The notes: generated by a model from the letters alone, not told the origin. A stretch of DNA of 64,000 bases from Erysipelotrichaceae bacterium (GCA_017442805.1 JAFRZA010000020.1:1-64000), one strand, 5' to 3'; shown: positions 27,808 to 36,081, counted from the stretch's first letter. Translations and numbers: made by a program.

Positions 27808-28585
27808 CACCCTGCATACTGCCTTAAGCAAGAAGGAACTGGAAAACCAGCTGGTGCATCTGGGCATTACCCCGGACATGATCCTGGAAGTCCACTGTTC
27901 CTTAAGAAGCGTAGGCTTCATCATCGGCGGCGCCGGTACTTTTGTCGACGCATTACTGGAAGTGCTGCCTCAGGGTACGGTGGTCATGGCCTGCCAGAAC
28001 GTCGACAACAGCGAACCGCTCAACTGGGTGAATCCGCCCATTGACCTCTCGCTGGCTGACAAGGTCAGGGAGAACATGCCGGGCTATGACATCTACCATT
28101 CCGACGTCCACTTCATGGGCGCTCTGGCCCTTAACTTACGCTCCCGCAAGCAGACCTGCCGCTCCTATCATCCCAGCTGCGCCTTCATCGCTAATGGTAA
28201 AGACGCCAGGGAACTGATGGGCGGTCAGCCCCTCAACTTCCCTTTAGGCCACGGTTCGCCGCTGGAAAAGATGTACAACCGCGACAACAGCTGGATCATG
28301 CTGGTGGGCGTGGACTACAACACGGCGACCGGACTCCACTACGCCGAAAGCATCTCCCAATGCCGTCCAATTGTCTTACAGGGCGGTGCCGTAACTTCCA
28401 ACGGCAAGACCCAGTGGAAGAAATACCTTGACTACGATCTGGACTCCAGCGACTTCGTCGAACTGGGAAAGATCATGGAAAAGAAGAAAATGGTGCGAAT
28501 CGGCAAGATCGGAAACTGCCAGGTAAAACTGTTCAACTTCCGCCAGGCTACCGACTTAGCCATTGAATACTTTAAGAACATTTAG
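27779..28585 (+). CDS. AAC(3)-family aminoglycoside N-acetyltransferase-like protein
   Basis: 268 residues, soluble. Family landmarks: LEVHCSLRSVGFIIGGAGTFVDALLEVL (standard AAC(3) entry), HPSCAFIANGKDA, and PLGHGSPLEKMY with the conserved histidine. These enzymes acetylate the 3-amino group of aminoglycosides, but chromosomal homologues such as YokD often have no proven resistance role. The gene starts with TTG: either 27779 (GGTGA six bases upstream) or 27800. Both overlap the preceding lipoprotein gene. Resistance should not be assumed from sequence alone. Confidence 0.78.
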   Translation: MQDTATLKDNTLHTALSKKELENQLVHLGITPDMILEVHCSLRSVGFIIGGAGTFVDALLEVLPQGTVVMACQNVDNSEPLNWVNPPIDLSLADKVRENMPGYDIYHSDVHFMGALALNLRSRKQTCRSYHPSCAFIANGKDARELMGGQPLNFPLGHGSPLEKMYNRDNSWIMLVGVDYNTATGLHYAESISQCRPIVLQGGAVTSNGKTQWKKYLDYDLDSSDFVELGKIMEKKKMVRIGKIGNCQVKLFNFRQATDLAIEYFKNI

Positions 28586-28602
28586 AAAAGAGAACTGATG
28601 AT

Positions 28603-29520
28603 ATGCTGATTTACATTGACCCTCAGAGCTATACCAACCGCTATATTAAAGAAATCACCGTCCCCGGCTTACCGGAAGACTGCCAACTGACCAGTGACCT
28701 CAAGGACCTTAAGGACATCGACATCTACGTCGCCGGCTTTGGCAAGGTGACCAGAGAGATGATCGAAGAGGCAAAGAACTTAAAGGTCATCGTCCGTAAT
28801 GCCGTGGGCACCGACAACATCGACAGGAAGGCAGCGGAAGAAAAGGGCATCCCCGTCTACAACCTGCCGTTAGTCAACTTTGAGTCGGTAGCGGAGATGA
28901 CGGTAGGCTTCATGATCGCCTGCGGACGCTACATGGTCTTCAACCACATGAACAATGTCAATAACACTGAGGTCAACTACTATACCGACTACCAGGGTCA
29001 GGAACTCTTCGGCCGGACTTTCGGCATCATGGGCTTCGGCCACATCGGCAAGAGAGTGGCAGAGATCCTGTTAAGAAGCTTCAATGCCAGGGTGCTGATC
29101 TACGACCCCTACATCACTGCTGAACAGGCTGATTCTTTCGGCGTTGTCAAGATGGAAGACTACCGCGACCTGCTCAAAGAAAGCGACTTTGTCTCCATTC
29201 ATACCCCGCTTACCGAGCAGACCAGAAACATGATCAACGCCGAGACACTGAAGCTCTGTAAGAAAAACTGCATCATCGTCAATTCCGCCCGGGCGGGCAT
29301 CGTCGATGAAGATGCTCTGTATGAGGCTCTGGCCAGTAAGCAGATTTTTGCGGCCGCTGATGACGTTCTGGAAAGCTACGAGAACAACAAGCTGTTCACC
29401 CTGCCCAACTTCATCGGCACTTCCCATGTCTGCGGCAACTCCGCTCAGGCCCGAAGAAGAGTGGGAGAGCACCTGCTGGAAAGACTGCTTACTGAAATTG
29501 AAAAGATCCGTAACGCGTAG
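28603..29520 (+). CDS. D-2-hydroxyacid dehydrogenase family oxidoreductase
   Basis: 305 residues, cytoplasmic, NAD(P)-dependent. Rossmann motif G-F-G-H-I-G (about 146-151) in GIMGFGHIGKRVAE, catalytic arginine in N-S-A-R-A-G-I-V-D-E, and catalytic histidine near G-T-S-H-V-C-G. Closest in layout to phosphoglycerate or hydroxypyruvate-type dehydrogenases without a regulatory domain; substrate not determined. It follows the AAC(3)-like gene after 17 bases and ends at a bidirectional terminator. Confidence 0.82.
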   Translation: MLIYIDPQSYTNRYIKEITVPGLPEDCQLTSDLKDLKDIDIYVAGFGKVTREMIEEAKNLKVIVRNAVGTDNIDRKAAEEKGIPVYNLPLVNFESVAEMTVGFMIACGRYMVFNHMNNVNNTEVNYYTDYQGQELFGRTFGIMGFGHIGKRVAEILLRSFNARVLIYDPYITAEQADSFGVVKMEDYRDLLKESDFVSIHTPLTEQTRNMINAETLKLCKKNCIIVNSARAGIVDEDALYEALASKQIFAAADDVLESYENNKLFTLPNFIGTSHVCGNSAQARRRVGEHLLERLLTEIEKIRNA

Positions 29521-29540
29521 TAAGCTAAGATAATGAAAAA

Positions 29541-29560
29541 CCGTCTGAACAGACGGTTTT
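29541..29560. terminator. Bidirectional terminator
   Basis: CCGTCTG and CAGACGG form a 7-bp stem with a 2-base centre, flanked by AAAAA and TTTT, so it works in both directions. It lies between the convergent dehydrogenase and WYL genes. Confidence 0.85.
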
Positions 29561-29584
29561 ATATTGGAATAAAACGTACCGGAT

Positions 29585-30574
29585 CTACAGTTTTCTTTCG
29601 CCGGCGTAGACTTCGGCGGCGTAAGCGTAAGCCTTCTGCATCTGCAGTCTCAGCGATTCCGGATAGATGACCCGGGCGTTGGAGCCGTAGCGGAAGAAGT
29701 ACTGGAAGACCTGTTCTTCTGAGCAGTCAAAGTAGTAAAGACCCTTGATGATGTTTGTCGGTCTGGGACGGTAGGAGTAGATCCTGTTGAACAGCTTCTG
29801 ACCCCGCTCACTGAGCATGACGCAGATCTCCGTGGTTTTGTTATAGGCAAACTGGGGAGCTGAACGCATCTTTTCCAACAATGCCCGCGTGTCTTCGGGA
29901 ATGACGGCTGCCTTGTTGAGAACGCGGACATTCTGCAGCCTGGTCATCCGGAAGGAGAAGGGCTGGCCGTTGTAGTAACAGATTAGGTAGTTGAACAGCT
30001 CCTCCTGGCTGCGGGCGATGACGTAGGGAGCGGCCTCGTGTCTTTCTGTACTCTTGTTGGTGGTGAAGTAGATCATCCGGCCCTCGCTGATGGCCCGGCT
30101 GATGGTTTCAAATTTCTCTTTGAAGATGATCTCCTCTCTTCTGTCCTGGGGAAGTGAACAGTAGGAGGCAAACATGTTGCGGAAGTAGCCGGAAAGGGAA
30201 ATGTCGGTCAGACAGCTGGACTGGATGTAATCGATGACGCCGGCGGACTTACGGGTCGGCTTAATGGAAATGGTGACATCAGCCTTTTTGTCTAAAGAAG
30301 AGTACTGGTAGTCCTTGACGGCGTTGAGTATTTCCCCGGAAATCAGGGAAAGATCATGAGCGTCGGAAAGCCGGCCGGAAAGAACTTCCTCAAGCTTACC
30401 GGTCAGGGCGTTATCAGCCTGAGCGTAGGAATCAAAGTAGTTGACGATCAGCGTATTGATGAAGTCGTTGCGGTTAAGGGAGCGGTCCTTCTTGTAGAAC
30501 TCAAAGAAGTCGGCGTCCTTGGTAAGCATCGTGTCAATGTCTTTGGAGACATAAACCTTGATTTTCTCTTCCAT
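29585..30574 (-). CDS. WYL-domain regulator with ribbon-helix-helix-like N-terminus
   Basis: 329 residues. The middle and C-terminal part (about 165-325) fits the WYL ligand-sensing SH3-like domain plus WCX extension: EGRMIYFTTNK, FNYLICYYNGQPFSFRMTRLQNVRVL and a final F-R-Y-G-S-N-A-R-V-I-Y-P. The N-terminal 50 residues (KIKVYVSKDIDTML...NRNDFINTLIVNYF) look like a ribbon-helix-helix rather than the usual winged helix. Start set at 30574 with AAGGTGAT upstream; two nearby in-frame starts exist. It is divergent from rtcB, so WYL control of rtcB is a plausible inference. Confidence 0.8.
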   Translation of the reverse strand: MEEKIKVYVSKDIDTMLTKDADFFEFYKKDRSLNRNDFINTLIVNYFDSYAQADNALTGKLEEVLSGRLSDAHDLSLISGEILNAVKDYQYSSLDKKADVTISIKPTRKSAGVIDYIQSSCLTDISLSGYFRNMFASYCSLPQDRREEIIFKEKFETISRAISEGRMIYFTTNKSTERHEAAPYVIARSQEELFNYLICYYNGQPFSFRMTRLQNVRVLNKAAVIPEDTRALLEKMRSAPQFAYNKTTEICVMLSERGQKLFNRIYSYRPRPTNIIKGLYYFDCSEEQVFQYFFRYGSNARVIYPESLRLQMQKAYAYAAEVYAGERKL

Positions 30575-30742
30575 TTTCATCACCTTCTGACCTGATTATA
30601 CCCTAAAAGGGGTCATGAATTGAAGAAGAAATATGTAAATATAAGGATATTTGACTATTTTCAGGGGTCATAAATGAATTAAAACTGAAGGTTTTTCTTA
30701 TGTTTTGGCCATAATACAATGAAGGTGCAGGAGGAAAACAGC

Positions 30743-31948
30743 ATGAAAACAGTAAAAGGAAAGTACAACGAGGCCATCATCTATACTGATGTGGTCGAAC
30801 AGGTCGCTCTGGACGATATTCAGAAACTGTGCGATCAGCCGTTTACCGAAGGCTCCAGGATCAGGATCATGCCTGACGTTCATGCCGGCAAGGGCTGTAC
30901 CATCGGTACGACCATGACCATCATTGACAAGGCCGTACCCAACGTCGTGGGCGTGGACATCGGCTGCGGCATGTATACCGTTAATCTGGGCAAGGCGGAC
31001 ATTGATCTGCAGAAGCTGGACGAAGTCTGTAACTTCATTCCTTCCGGCACCAATGTCTGGGAGGGACGTCAGGAAAAGACCGACCTGTTGGGATTGAAGT
31101 GCTACAGAAGTCTGAACGACACCAAGAGAATTCAGAAATCATTAGGTACTCTGGGTGGCGGCAACCACTTCATCGAAGTCGATGAAGGACAGGACGGCAC
31201 CAGGTATCTGGTCATCCACTCCGGATCCCGTAATCTGGGCAAGCAGGTAGCGGAATACTATCAGGATCTGGCCGTTGAACTGAACAAGGGCAGAGACGAA
31301 TACTTCAAAAAGAGAGACGAGATAATCACCACTTATAAGCAGCAGGGCCGCAGAACCGAGATCCAGGAAGCCCTGAAGCAGTTAAACAGAGAGTGGAAGG
31401 ACAGAGAACTGTCCATCCCTGCTGAATTATGTTTCGTCTACGGCAGCTATCTGGAAGATTATCTGCACGACGTCAGGATCTGTCAGGACTTCGCCAGAAG
31501 AAATCGGGAAAAGATGGCAGAGATCATTCTGGAGAAAATGGGCTTACAGGCCTACGACGCCTTCCATACCGTTCATAACTACATCGATACCGATGAGAAG
31601 ATCTTAAGAAAAGGCGCCATCGCGGCGCATAAGGGTGAAAGGGTATTGATACCGATCAACATGAGAGACGGTTCCATCATCGCCATTGGCAGGGGCAATC
31701 CGGACTGGAACTACTCAGCGCCTCATGGCGCCGGAAGGAAGATGAGCAGAACGACTGCTAAGGACACCATCAGCCTGGAGGAGTTTGAGAAATCCATGGC
31801 CGGCATCTACACCACTTCCGTCAACGAGAACACCATTGACGAATCACCGATGGCCTACAAGTCTCTGGAAGACATCATCGACAACATCAGGGCTTCCGTT
31901 GACGTGGTGGAACTGATCAGACCGATTTATAATTTCAAGGCCCATTAA
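30743..31948 (+). CDS. rtcB: RtcB RNA ligase
   Basis: 401-residue Mn2+/GTP-dependent ligase joining RNA 2',3'-cyclic phosphate or 3'-phosphate ends to 5'-OH ends in RNA repair. Metal and active-site motifs are present: DVHAGKG (45-51), VDIGCGM with D72 and C75, GGGNHF, HSGSRNLG and the guanylylation histidine in SAPHGAGRKMSR. CAGGAGG lies nine bases before the ATG. No archease gene is next to it. A WYL regulator is divergently transcribed about 170 bases upstream. Confidence 0.93.
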   Translation: MKTVKGKYNEAIIYTDVVEQVALDDIQKLCDQPFTEGSRIRIMPDVHAGKGCTIGTTMTIIDKAVPNVVGVDIGCGMYTVNLGKADIDLQKLDEVCNFIPSGTNVWEGRQEKTDLLGLKCYRSLNDTKRIQKSLGTLGGGNHFIEVDEGQDGTRYLVIHSGSRNLGKQVAEYYQDLAVELNKGRDEYFKKRDEIITTYKQQGRRTEIQEALKQLNREWKDRELSIPAELCFVYGSYLEDYLHDVRICQDFARRNREKMAEIILEKMGLQAYDAFHTVHNYIDTDEKILRKGAIAAHKGERVLIPINMRDGSIIAIGRGNPDWNYSAPHGAGRKMSRTTAKDTISLEEFEKSMAGIYTTSVNENTIDESPMAYKSLEDIIDNIRASVDVVELIRPIYNFKAH

Positions 31949-31953
31949 TACAG

Positions 31954-31989
31954 AAAGCCTTTCAGCATGAAAACGCAGGAAGGCTTTTT
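31954..31989 (+). terminator. Terminator after rtcB
   Basis: AAAGCCTT (31954-31961) pairs with AAGGCTTT, followed by a T-run, directly downstream of the rtcB stop. Confidence 0.75.
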
Positions 31990-32044
31990 CAATCAGTTGC
32001 TTGAATTGATGTCGGAAATGACATCAAAAAGAAAATGAGAAAAA

Positions 32045-32075
32045 TGCACCCGGTCTCGAGATGAAATCGGGTGCA
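32045..32075. terminator. Hairpin, possible terminator of the minus-strand pair
   Basis: TGCACCCG (32045-32052) pairs with CGGGTGCA (32068-32075), preceded by an A-rich tract (AAAA on plus = TTTT on minus). It lies about 90 bases beyond the end of the small minus-strand genes, so it could terminate them. Confidence 0.5.
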
Positions 32076-32161
32076 GTTATAACTCTGTTAGTTTCAGACC
32101 TGCGTCATACATGACACAATGGTTCATAAAACAAATAGGGAAGGGTTTATTTTTAGGCGTT

Positions 32162-32350
32162 TCACCGCAGTAAGAGCCATTCTATAAAAGAACGGAGGGC
32201 AAAATAGCACGTGAACGCAATTACGAATAAGAGTACCGGAAGAAAAACATTCTGCGCATCAATGATTCCTACTACACTGAGGAATATCGTCATCGCCAGC
32301 CCGAAAAGCAACGCTTCCGGAAATCTTCTCAGCAGTATCTTCTTCGTCAT
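32162..32350 (-). CDS. Small membrane protein
   Basis: 62 residues with two hydrophobic helices (ALLFGLAMTIFLSVVGII and VFLPVLLFVIAFTCYFALR) and a basic N-terminus. The start lies 2 bases after the stop of the upstream minus-strand gene, so the pair is coupled. I do not recognise it. The pair lies inverted at the break of a MATE gene. Confidence 0.55.
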   Translation of the reverse strand: MTKKILLRRFPEALLFGLAMTIFLSVVGIIDAQNVFLPVLLFVIAFTCYFALRSFIEWLLLR

Positions 32351-32352
32351 GC

Positions 32353-32679
32353 TTATTGTGTGGAATTGGAACCGCTGTTCTTCAGAACATCGGCAAGAAC
32401 TTCAGCATGGGAAGATTGAGTTAATTGGTATAGCGAATCGCCAACTGAAAAAGTGAGCAATCCGAAGGCTCCTCCCAAAACACCTTTGCGGTATTTTACG
32501 AGTGTCACATCATTGAGGTCATACTCCGCGATGGGTTCCTCTGCGATCCCCCGGAAACTCGACGGAAAGATCCTCAGAGTATTCCCGCAGACCAACAGGG
32601 TAGCCATTCCGTTTCCTTCCGGTCCATTCAGGTTGCCTGAGCAGGCGCAGAGCCTTTCATCAAGGAGCCCCTTTTCCAT
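32353..32679 (-). CDS. Possible bacterial PH-like domain protein
   Basis: 108 residues, soluble, beta-rich (GNTLRIFPSSF, YDLNDVTLVKYRKGVLGGAFGLLTF, DSLYQLTQ, then a final helix). The pattern is reminiscent of YokE-type bacterial PH-like domains. The start may be 32679, or the ATG at 32607 with GGAAGG upstream, which would leave 84 residues. The 32679 start codon shares a CATG with the first ATG of the MATE remnant on the other strand, so the promoter may have been lost or replaced at the junction. Confidence 0.5.
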   Translation of the reverse strand: MEKGLLDERLCACSGNLNGPEGNGMATLLVCGNTLRIFPSSFRGIAEEPIAEYDLNDVTLVKYRKGVLGGAFGLLTFSVGDSLYQLTQSSHAEVLADVLKNSGSNSTQ

Positions 32680-33175
32680 GAATTCTTTAGGCTTAGGTCA
32701 GGGCGTGGCGCCGTTACTTGGCTACAGTTTCGGCTCCGGAAACCGTGAGAAGCTGCTGGAATACCTGAAGTATTCACTGATCTATTCGCTGATCCTGGGC
32801 GTGGTCTGCCAGGCGATCTGTTATCTGGGCTCTTCGGCCATCATCAACGCCTTCCTTTCCTCCAGGGAGAGCGAGGAGTTCATCAGAGGTCTGCACTTCT
32901 TCAAGATCCTGATGGTCACGGACTTCCTGTTTGGCGTTTACTATGTTCTGGTCAACTGCCTGCAGGCCATGGGCAAGAGCCTGGCTTCCTTGATCGTCAA
33001 CGCTTCCCGTCAGGGACTCATCTACATTCCTCTCGCCATCATGCTCAACGGGCTGCTGAAGGAAGACGGTCTGGCTTACGCCCAGCCAATCTCCGACATC
33101 ATCTCCACCCTGATGACCGTTCTGCTGACGGTAATAGCGCTGCATCAGTATAAGAAACTGAAGGAAACGGTCTGA
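32678..33175 (+). pseudogene. C-terminal remnant of a MATE-family transporter
   Basis: 165 residues in one open frame corresponding to the second half of a MATE protein: SLGLGQGVAPLLGYSFGSGNREK is the family's repeat-2 entry and about five hydrophobic helices follow. The first six helices are missing; the DNA upstream holds two small genes on the other strand instead. An ATG with AAGGAG upstream could still allow translation, but half a MATE protein should not transport. It ends 4 bases before the acetyltransferase gene. Confidence 0.8.
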
Positions 33176-33179
33176 ATTT

Positions 33180-33800
33180 ATGAATAACATGACTGAACTT
33201 GGGAAAATGAAAGCCGGTATGCTGTACGACCCCGGCGATGAGGAAATAATCAGGGAACAGGTCCCTCTGCAGGACAAGCTGTGGGCGTTCAATCAGCTCA
33301 AGTCTTCCCAGATGAAGGAAAAGGAAGCCTACATGAAGGAAGTGTTTGCCGAATGCGGAGAGTGGGTCTACATTGAACTGCCGTTTCACGCCAACTTCGG
33401 CGGCCATCACGCTCACTTCGGTTCCTTCATCTATGCCAACTCCAACCTGACCCTGGTCGATGACGGCCATGTTTACATCGGCGATCACGTGATGATGGGA
33501 CCCAACGTCACCATCTCCACCGCCGCTCATCCCATCGACCCGGAGTTAAGGAGAAAGAACCTGCAGTACAACAAGGACGTTCACATCGGTGAGAACACCT
33601 GGATCGGTGCCAACGTCTGCATCATGCCCGGGGTGACCATCGGCAAGAATACCGTCATCGGGGCCGGCAGTGTGGTAACCAGGGACATTCCCGACAATGT
33701 CGTGGCGGTTGGGGTTCCCTGCCGGGTAATGCGCGAAGTCGGCGAACATGATAAGGAGTATTACTACAAAAACGAAAAAGTCAGTGACTGTTTTCAGTAA
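33180..33800 (+). CDS. Maltose/galactoside O-acetyltransferase-type hexapeptide-repeat enzyme
   Basis: 206 residues. The N-terminal helical Mac domain (MKAGMLYDPGDEEI...) is followed by a left-handed parallel beta-helix of hexapeptide repeats (Y-I-G-D-H-V, I-G-E-N-T-W-I-G-A-N-V, I-G-K-N-T-V-I-G-A-G-S-V-V). The catalytic histidine is H117 in STAAHPI. It transfers acetyl from acetyl-CoA to the 6-OH of glucosides, maltose or galactosides. The ribosome site is weak. It follows the MATE remnant by 4 bases and probably once shared its operon. Confidence 0.88.
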   Translation: MNNMTELGKMKAGMLYDPGDEEIIREQVPLQDKLWAFNQLKSSQMKEKEAYMKEVFAECGEWVYIELPFHANFGGHHAHFGSFIYANSNLTLVDDGHVYIGDHVMMGPNVTISTAAHPIDPELRRKNLQYNKDVHIGENTWIGANVCIMPGVTIGKNTVIGAGSVVTRDIPDNVVAVGVPCRVMREVGEHDKEYYYKNEKVSDCFQ

Positions 33801-33821
33801 CTGATATGATAGTGCGATCAG

Positions 33822-33845
33822 AACAGCAGTGAAAACTGCTGTTTT
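33822..33845 (+). terminator. Terminator after the sugar acetyltransferase
   Basis: AACAGCAGT and ACTGCTGTT form a perfect 9-bp stem around a GAAA tetraloop, followed by TT and T-rich sequence. Confidence 0.8.
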
Positions 33846-33870
33846 CTGATTACGGTAATAACGTCCGGAT

Positions 33871-33900
33871 TAGACATCCGGATACCATGTTGTCTATAAT
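33871..33900 (+). promoter_or_regulatory. Sigma-A-type promoter
   Basis: TAGACA (33871-33876) and TATAAT (33895-33900) are separated by 18 bases. It would start an mRNA near 33907 with a leader of about 115 bases before the gene at 34022. Confidence 0.65.
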
Positions 33901-33906
33901 TAAAGA

Positions 33907-34021
33907 GCGTGACAGTTCACGCTGACAGGAGCGAGCAGACTGTGAATCTGAGCAGTGAACGCCGGAGAAACGGCTGACAACGCTGTAATTGGAGACACTG
34001 CTTCAGCACTGAAGGAGAGAG
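33907..34021 (+). promoter_or_regulatory. Structured 5' leader of unknown type
   Basis: The leader holds a hairpin GCGTGA/TCACGC (tetraloop CAGT) near 33908-33923, a later GCCG/CGGC hairpin, and several partly complementary CAGT/ACTG and GCAG/CTGC segments close to the ribosome site. It does not match the TPP, SAM, glycine, lysine or purine riboswitch consensus that I know. It could be a regulatory RNA or just a stable leader. Confidence 0.4.
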
Positions 34022-34759
34022 ATGAACATGAAAAAAGGATCAGTCATACTCCCTGTTATGGGAAGTCTGCTGCTGGTGGTTGTCCTTGCCATCGGCTTTC
34101 TGATCTATAAGACGGAATATGCCAGAACACTGATCGGGACATATGATAATGGAAATCGTCAGCTGACGATCAGTGAGATCGGCGAGCCCGGCTTTCCCTT
34201 CGGCAGCAGTCAGTGCCGGCTGGTGCTGAATGAAGGCGGCCGGCTGGCTGACAGCATGGACTTTTCCGTTGCCAATGACGGCAAGAGACTCTCTGAGGAG
34301 GCCTTTGAAGTCAGCTGGCTTGCCAATGGAGTAAGCGTGACAGTTCATGGCGAGGAACAGGAAGACCGGACCTACGTCCTGTATTCGGCATCAGAAGGAA
34401 TACAGATGCTGACGCAGCCCCAGCTGTTGCATGCCAACTTCATCGAATGGGTAAGGGACGGCTTTAGGGCGGAAGTGTGCGATCCGATGGATAACACCGT
34501 CTTCCCGGACGGCGCCCAGCTGACGGTCATCTTTACCGAAGAAACGTATTTCATCGATTTAGATGGCTCGGTTACATATTATCCCGGCAAATCACTGTTT
34601 GAGCCGAGCATCAGCCGGAAGCTCAAGTGGGTGGAAGGCATGGTCATAGAAATCGAAATCATCGCCTGTGAAGACTACGTTAAGGATAACGGTTTCCGGA
34701 ACCGGGTCATCGGCCGGCGAATCGAAAATGTCGATGTCATCGTTGTTGACCTGGATTGA
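34022..34759 (+). CDS. Membrane-anchored extracytoplasmic protein of unknown function
   Basis: 245 residues. One N-terminal transmembrane helix (about 9-29, VILPVMGSLLLVVVLAIGFL) without a lipobox, then a beta-rich ectodomain (IGTYDNGNRQLTISEIG, CRLVLNEGGRLAD, LTVIFTEETYFIDLDGSVTYYP). No catalytic motif is evident. AAGGAG lies four bases before the first ATG and ten before the second (34028). It is monocistronic between a promoter/leader and a strong terminator. I do not recognise the family. Confidence 0.72.
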   Translation: MNMKKGSVILPVMGSLLLVVVLAIGFLIYKTEYARTLIGTYDNGNRQLTISEIGEPGFPFGSSQCRLVLNEGGRLADSMDFSVANDGKRLSEEAFEVSWLANGVSVTVHGEEQEDRTYVLYSASEGIQMLTQPQLLHANFIEWVRDGFRAEVCDPMDNTVFPDGAQLTVIFTEETYFIDLDGSVTYYPGKSLFEPSISRKLKWVEGMVIEIEIIACEDYVKDNGFRNRVIGRRIENVDVIVVDLD

Positions 34760-34836
34760 AAGCAAGCTGCCTTGATAAGAAGCGTATTACCTCCAGGTAA
34801 ATCCAAACTATGGTGATCCGAAAACTGAAGTCACAG

Positions 34837-34896
34837 AAAAAAGACAGCTGTCTGAACCTTTCCGTTTTCAAAGACTGTTCAGTCGGTTGTCTTTTT
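34837..34896. terminator. Long bidirectional terminator
   Basis: AAAGACA...CTGAAC on the left pairs with GTTCAG...TGTCTTT on the right, with A- and T-runs on the outside, so it can stop transcription from both the 34022 gene and the minus-strand fRMsr gene. Confidence 0.75.
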
Positions 34897-34902
34897 ACTG
34901 AT

Positions 34903-35367
34903 TTAGTCGCGCTGTTCGTACCAGCCGATGCGCTCTTCGATGATCCTGACGATCTCTTCCAGGTTTTCTCTGTCAGTTTGCGAGAAGCGGCCGGTAAGCG
35001 GGGAGTCGATGTCCAGAACGCCGAAGAGCCGGTCATTAATGATGATGGGAATGACGATCTCACTGTTGGAGGCGCTGTCGCAGGCGATGTGTCCTGCAAA
35101 CTGGTGAACGTCTTCAACCAGAACGGTCGCTCTTTCCCGGGCAGCCTTGCCGCAGACCCCTCTGTCCAGCGGAATGATCTCGCAGGCGACCTTGCCCTGG
35201 AAGGGTCCCAGAATAAGCTGATCATCCTGATACAGATAATAGCCCAGCCAGTTGACGTACTGCATTGACTGATAAAGCAGAGCGGAGGTGTTGGAAAGCA
35301 GAGTGACGAGATAGCGCTGATCTCTGACCATTTCCCTGACCTGCTGCTTGAGTAATTCGTAATCCAT
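34903..35367 (-). CDS. msrC: Free methionine-(R)-sulfoxide reductase (GAF type)
   Basis: 154-residue GAF-domain enzyme that reduces free methionine-R-sulfoxide. The three functional cysteines are C62, C72 and C96. Their spacing (10 and 24 residues) equals that of the E. coli enzyme (84, 94, 118). Surrounding motifs G-P-F-Q-G-K-V-A-C, G-V-C-G-K-A-A and H-I-A-C-D-S-A-S-N-S-E-I-V-I-P also fit. AGAGGTAAG lies before the start. Cytoplasmic oxidative-stress function. Confidence 0.92.
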   Translation of the reverse strand: MDYELLKQQVREMVRDQRYLVTLLSNTSALLYQSMQYVNWLGYYLYQDDQLILGPFQGKVACEIIPLDRGVCGKAARERATVLVEDVHQFAGHIACDSASNSEIVIPIIINDRLFGVLDIDSPLTGRFSQTDRENLEEIVRIIEERIGWYEQRD

Positions 35368-35445
35368 TTTGCTTACCTCTTACCCATTATAACATTTCGC
35401 CGGTCTTTCATCTTTATAATGCCCCTGCGGTGTGCTAGAATAAGG

Positions 35446-35518
35446 CCAGACAGGGGTGCCATGTGCTGAGAAATACCCTTAGACCTGATCTGGCCAATAC
35501 CAGCGTAGGAAGATCTAA
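35446..35518 (+). promoter_or_regulatory. TPP riboswitch (THI element)
   Basis: Conserved TPP-aptamer blocks appear in order: CAGGGGTGC, GCTGAGA, ACCCTT, CCTGATCTGG and AATACCAGCGTAGGA. It is preceded by an extended -10 promoter (TGCTAGAAT, 35433-35441) and followed by a short AGCC/GGCT hairpin with TTTTTT (about 35521-35541) immediately before the thiT start, so the expression platform may end transcription or mask the ribosome site when thiamine pyrophosphate is bound. Confidence 0.95.
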
Positions 35519-35542
35519 GCAGCCCCTAGAAAGGCTTTTTTT

Positions 35543-36061
35543 ATGAAACTTACTGTCCGCGATCTTGTTTATATGGCCCTGTACGCCGCCTTGTTCGTCG
35601 TGCTGGACTACCTCACCAATCTGTTTAACCTGTTCAGAATGCCTCAGGGCGGTTCCCTCTCCTTCGCCACGGTGGCACTGTTAGTGGCGAGCTACCATCT
35701 GGGCTGGAAGAAGGGGTTAATGGTCTGCGTAGTATCCATCATCCTGATGTGGGTCATTGGTTCCATTACCTACTATGGAATCATCAGTCTGCTGTTTGAC
35801 TACATCATCGGCTATCTGGCTTACGGACTGGCCAGCCTGGTACCGAGTTATAAGTTTGTTTATTTCGGTGTCATTGTTTCCAACCTGATCCGCCTGGCGG
35901 CTTCGACCTATGCCGGCTGCGCCGTCTGGGAAAGCAGCCTGGAAGGCTCGCTGAGCTACAACGCCGGCTACATCATTCCGACCATGATCGCCGATCTGAT
36001 CCTGGTACCGCTGATTTACAAGGCGATTGAGCCGGCCATCAAAAAGAGACAGAATCATTAA
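35543..36061 (+). CDS. thiT: ThiT, thiamine-binding S component of an ECF transporter
   Basis: 172 residues with six hydrophobic segments. The size and layout match ECF S components, and the N-terminus (TVRDLVYMALYAALFVVLDYL) is typical. The TPP riboswitch directly upstream supports thiamine as ligand. No ECF energising module (EcfA1A2T) lies nearby, as expected for group II systems sharing a module encoded elsewhere. The GAAAGG ribosome site overlaps the hairpin of the riboswitch expression platform. Confidence 0.9.
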   Translation: MKLTVRDLVYMALYAALFVVLDYLTNLFNLFRMPQGGSLSFATVALLVASYHLGWKKGLMVCVVSIILMWVIGSITYYGIISLLFDYIIGYLAYGLASLVPSYKFVYFGVIVSNLIRLAASTYAGCAVWESSLEGSLSYNAGYIIPTMIADLILVPLIYKAIEPAIKKRQNH

Positions 36062-36081
36062 TATTCTGCAGGAGGAAGCAG

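Noticed and set aside
27779-28585. Calling the AAC(3)-like gene an aminoglycoside-resistance gene
   Set aside because: Family membership does not establish resistance; chromosomal homologues often have no such activity, and there are no mobile-element signs at this locus.
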